From positions 1 through 16,063 of the forward strand of contig VGVU01000019.1 of the NCBI GenBank assembly GCA_016873905.1: 16,063 nucleotides of DNA, written 5' to 3'. The translations under genes were made by a program, and so were the position numbers. This document shows positions 14,361 through 16,063 of the stretch, one piece after another. Position 1 is the first letter of the stretch. Every line of letters starts with the position of its first letter. The notes below the pieces were generated by a model, which saw only the letters and a list, made by a program, of their open reading frames with translations, was not told the DNA's origin and ran no database searches. Origin of the DNA: Betaproteobacteria bacterium. GTDB taxonomy: Bacteria; Pseudomonadota; Gammaproteobacteria; Burkholderiales; Thiobacillaceae.

Positions 14361-15743
14361 ATGCCTATGCGCGCGTTGTCGCTGCCTTATCCCGACGAGG
14401 TTGGCGCCCTGTTCGACGCCATTGCCGGTGAGCCGTGGGCCATCTGGCTGGATAGCGGTGCGCACGGGGGGCAGACGCTGGGGCGTTATGACATCCTCAG
14501 CGCGGCCCCGTCCACCACGCTGTTGACCGAGGCGGGACGCACGCGTATCAGCCGTTCGGGCAAGGTGACCGAAGGTTCGGATAACCCGTTGTCGTTGCTG
14601 CGTGCCGAACTGGCGCAGCGGGCGGCGGCGGCCCTGCCAGGCATTCCCTTTGCGGGTGGGGCGATGGGCTTCTGGGGTTACGAACTGGGCGGCCAGATTG
14701 ATCGGCAGCGGGTTGTGGAAGGCGGCGAGTCCATGCCGGAAATGGCTGTCGGTCTCTACGATTGGGCGCTGGTCGTGGATCATCAGGAACGCACGGCGAC
14801 CCTGGTGACGGCCGCCTCCCTGATCGACGCGGAATCAGTGGCGCGCTTTTGGGCGGAGCGTCTGTACGCCACAGCGCAGCCGCCACACAGCGATTCGCCG
14901 CTGCAGGTTGCCGACGAGGTTTCTACCCTGTTTACGGCCGAGGCCTATCGGGCGGCGGTGGAACGGGTTCAGGCCTACATCGCGGCGGGCGACTGTTATC
15001 AAGTCAATCTGGCGCAACGCTTCCGTGTGCCGGTCACGGGGGATGCCTGGCAAACCTACCGCCTCTTGCGGCAGATCAATCCGGCGCCGTACGCTGCCTT
15101 CATGCGCTATCCGGGTGGGGCGATACTTTCGACCTCGCCGGAGCAGTTTTTGACCCTCAAGAGCGGACAGGTCACGACCCGGCCGATCAAGGGTACGCGG
15201 CGGCGTGACCCCGACCCACAGGTTGATAAGGCGCTCTGTGCTGAGTTGGTGGCCTCGGCCAAGGACCGCGCCGAAAACCTGATGATTGTCGATTTGCTGC
15301 GCAACGATTTGGGCCGGGTCTGTGTGCCGGGCAGCGTGGCCGTTCCCGAACTCTTCAAGCCCGAAAGCTATGCCCGGGTTCATCACTTGGTGAGCACGGT
15401 GACCGGGCGGCTGGCCGCTGGGAAGGATGCTGTGGCTCTGCTGGAGGCTGCGTTTCCAGGCGGGTCTATCACGGGCGCGCCCAAGCGTCGCGCCATGGAG
15501 ATCATTGCCGAGTTGGAGCAATCTCGGCGCGGTGTGTACTGTGGCAGTCTCGGCTGGATGAGCGATGCTGGCGACATGGATACCAATATCGCCATCCGCA
15601 CGGCGGTTCAGCACGACGATCATATGGTGTTCTGGGCCGGCGGTGGCATTGTGGCTGACTCCCGATGGGAGGCGGAGTATCAGGAATGCCTCACCAAGGC
15701 CCTGCCTTTTTTTGAGTTGTTGCGCCGTTGTGCGGCGGAATAG
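14361..15743 (+). CDS. pabB: Aminodeoxychorismate synthase component I
   Basis: A 460-residue chorismate-utilising enzyme that aminates chorismate to 4-amino-4-deoxychorismate on the way to p-aminobenzoate and folate, using ammonia from PabA. The PIKGT motif (275-279, Lys277) is the diagnostic PabB nucleophile-type lysine motif; anthranilate synthases (TrpE) usually have PIAGT there. Further family blocks: ENLMIVDLLRNDLGRV (305-320), FPGGSITGAPKRRAMEII (365-382), RRGVYCGSLGWM (389-400). The N-terminal domain (about 1-180) is of the TrpE/PabB tryptophan-binding type, but diverged. No pabA or pabC (lyase) domain is fused, so those must be elsewhere. The ATG at 14361 follows tRNA-Thr by 8 bases and has no ribosome binding site outside tRNA sequence; a second ATG two codons later is possible. 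Confidence 0.94.
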   Translation: MPMRALSLPYPDEVGALFDAIAGEPWAIWLDSGAHGGQTLGRYDILSAAPSTTLLTEAGRTRISRSGKVTEGSDNPLSLLRAELAQRAAAALPGIPFAGGAMGFWGYELGGQIDRQRVVEGGESMPEMAVGLYDWALVVDHQERTATLVTAASLIDAESVARFWAERLYATAQPPHSDSPLQVADEVSTLFTAEAYRAAVERVQAYIAAGDCYQVNLAQRFRVPVTGDAWQTYRLLRQINPAPYAAFMRYPGGAILSTSPEQFLTLKSGQVTTRPIKGTRRRDPDPQVDKALCAELVASAKDRAENLMIVDLLRNDLGRVCVPGSVAVPELFKPESYARVHHLVSTVTGRLAAGKDAVALLEAAFPGGSITGAPKRRAMEIIAELEQSRRGVYCGSLGWMSDAGDMDTNIAIRTAVQHDDHMVFWAGGGIVADSRWEAEYQECLTKALPFFELLRRCAAE

Positions 15744-15759
15744 TTCGTGCGCCATCGGC

Positions 15760-15765
15760 TACAAT
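15760..15765 (+). promoter_or_regulatory. Candidate -10 box in front of the tandem array
   Basis: TACAAT followed by GCGGCCCC, 17 bases after the pabB stop and about 29 bases ahead of the first repeat unit. The layout (TA-x-AAT then a GC block ending in GGCCCC) resembles the candidate glgA and orn promoters in this window. No -35 is recognisable. If real, it would transcribe the array on the plus strand. Confidence 0.35.
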
Positions 15766-15855
15766 GCGGCCCCTGACACGAGTTTGGTCTGTGCGGTTAA
15801 GGGCCTCGCCCGGCCGGAACTAAAACCGGCGAGTGTAGGTCTGTGGTAACGATAG

Positions 15856-15891
15856 GGAAGCGTGGCAGAGTGGTTTAATGCACCGGTCTTG
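15856..15891 (+). pseudogene. 5' half of tRNA-Ser (copy 1), interrupted in the anticodon loop
   Basis: GGAAGCGTGGCAGAGTGG and the following bases to CCGGTCTTG reproduce positions 1 to about 35 of a bacterial tRNA-Ser(TGA): 5' acceptor strand GGAAGCG, T8-G9, D arm GCAGAGTGGTTTAATGC, 5' anticodon strand CCGGT and loop start CTTG. The sequence then breaks into a GC-rich hairpin. Joining G15891 directly to A15965 would rebuild CTTGAAA-ACCGG with anticodon TGA, but what follows lacks a T arm and the CGCTTCC acceptor partner. So it cannot be a normal tRNA gene as seen here. Confidence 0.85.
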
Positions 15892-15914
15892 GCGCGGGCG
15901 TTTTTGGCCCGCGC
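15892..15914 (+). ncRNA. GC-rich hairpin in unit 1
   Basis: GCGCGGGC (15892-15899) pairs fully with GCCCGCGC (15907-15914) around a 7-base loop GTTTTTG. An outer stem TGCAC (15879-15883) / GTGCA (15917-15921) extends it and takes up D-arm and anticodon-stem bases of the tRNA half, so tRNA-like and hairpin folds compete. No T-run follows, which argues against a standard terminator. Whether it is transcribed is unknown. Confidence 0.55.
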
Positions 15915-15924
15915 TAGTGCAGGC

Positions 15925-15942
15925 TAACCGGCCTGCCGGTTA
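15925..15942 (+). repeat. Junction hairpin between repeat units
   Basis: TAACCGG (15925-15931) and CCGGTTA (15936-15942) form a perfect 7-bp inverted repeat with loop CCTG. It straddles the boundary between unit 1 and unit 2. The left edge of unit 1 lacks the left arm, so the hairpin exists only where two units meet. Confidence 0.6.
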
Positions 15943-15998
15943 AGGGCCTCGCCCGGCCGGAACTAAAACCGGCGAGTGTAGGTCTGTGGTAACGATAA

Positions 15999-16034
15999 GG
16001 AAGCGTGGCAGAGTGGTTTAATGCACCGGTCTTG
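15999..16034 (+). pseudogene. 5' half of tRNA-Ser (copy 2)
   Basis: Identical over 36 bases to the tRNA-Ser 5' half in unit 1 (acceptor GGAAGCG through CCGGTCTTG). It is followed by the same hairpin at 16035-16057, in which 16051 T replaces C and changes one G-C pair to G-T (G-U in RNA). The window ends 6 bases after the hairpin, so whether an intact 3' half lies beyond cannot be seen. Confidence 0.85.
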
Positions 16035-16063
16035 GCGCGGGCGTTTTTGGTCCGCGCTAGTGC

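Larger units (their letters stand above)
15794..16063 (+). repeat. Tandem repeat, 143-bp period, running off the window end
   Basis: Unit 1 spans 15794-15936; unit 2 starts at 15937 and is cut at the window end after 127 bases. Over those 127 bases only two positions differ: 15855 G versus 15998 A, and 15908 C versus 16051 T. Each unit holds, in order: GGTTAAGGGCCTCG; a short hairpin GCCGG/CCGGC with loop AACTAAAA (15813-15830 in unit 1); a segment matching the 3' side of a tRNA-Ser anticodon arm; about 25 bases unlike any tRNA part; the 5' half of a tRNA-Ser; and a GC-rich hairpin. The last 18 or so bases before unit 1 (CGAG..GGTCTGTG, about 15779-15792) resemble part of the unit as well, so the boundary may be an older, decayed copy. 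No open reading frame accounts for the array. Confidence 0.9.

Noticed and set aside
14361..15743. TrpE (anthranilate synthase component I) instead of PabB
   Set aside because: The active-site motif is PIKGT, typical of PabB; TrpE usually has PIAGT.
15820..15891. Permuted tRNA gene (3' half ahead of 5' half)
   Set aside because: The upstream segment matches only the anticodon 3' strand; no T loop (TTCGA type) and no CGCTTCC acceptor partner lie before the 5' half.
15892..15920. Rho-independent terminator
   Set aside because: The stem is strong but the T-run is in the loop; the bases after the stem are TAGTGC.
15921..15950. Integron attC-like site around GGCTAACC...GGTTAAGGG
   Set aside because: The core boxes match imperfectly, the element is about 25 bases (attC sites are longer), and no integrase or cassette is present.
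15892..15964. Group I intron in a tRNA-Ser anticodon loop
   Set aside because: About 73 bases is well below the size of known group I introns, no P/Q/R/S core is recognisable, and the 3' exon (T arm, acceptor) is missing.
15794..16063. CRISPR array
   Set aside because: Units are adjacent with no variable spacers, the period is 143 bp, and the two units are almost identical throughout.

Overview
The window looks like a chromosomal segment of a GC-rich beta- or gammaproteobacterium. The evidence is gene content and order: a petABC-sspAB block preceded by a DegS/AlgW-type protease, an orn / M48 peptidase / phhB / rsgA cluster, ClpXP adaptor genes, and SspA/Orn proteins that align well with my memory of the E. 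coli proteins. Respiration through a cytochrome bc1 complex and glycogen storage are encoded. I cannot name the species.

Layout. 3-984: the 3' end of a flavoprotein gene, then yajL (DJ-1/PfpI family) overlapping a small unknown gene (981-1307). 1409-4245, minus strand: a tight four-gene run read M48 membrane peptidase, small c-type cytochrome, phhB, rsgA. A compact divergent promoter region (about 4246-4348) separates it from orn and glgP on the plus strand. glgP (glucan phosphorylase) converges on glgA (glycogen synthase, minus), so breakdown and synthesis genes for glycogen sit tail to tail. A degS/algW-like periplasmic protease gene (minus) is divergent from petABC (Rieske, cytochrome b, cytochrome c1), which runs closely into sspA and sspB. 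A tRNA-Thr(TGT) follows, and pabB starts only 8 bases after its CCA.

The most unusual element is the last about 270 bases. Downstream of pabB is a tandem repeat with a 143-bp period that runs off the end of the window. Each unit contains the complete 5' half of a serine tRNA (acceptor strand, D arm, 5' anticodon strand), breaking off in the anticodon loop into a GC-rich hairpin. The sequence resumes about 73 bases later with a piece matching the 3' side of the anticodon loop and stem, but it has no T arm and no 3' acceptor strand. One of the two differences between copies turns a G-C pair into G-U in that hairpin, so pairing is kept. This could be a structured RNA array derived from a tRNA, a recombination relic at a tRNA-Ser gene, or an assembly artefact near a contig end.

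Smaller signals: -10-like hexamers followed by GC-rich runs recur upstream of several transcription units, two sets of 14-bp near-tandem repeats flank the degS-like gene, and cytochrome b carries a PVWY Qo motif and 14 residues between its helix-D haem ligands.
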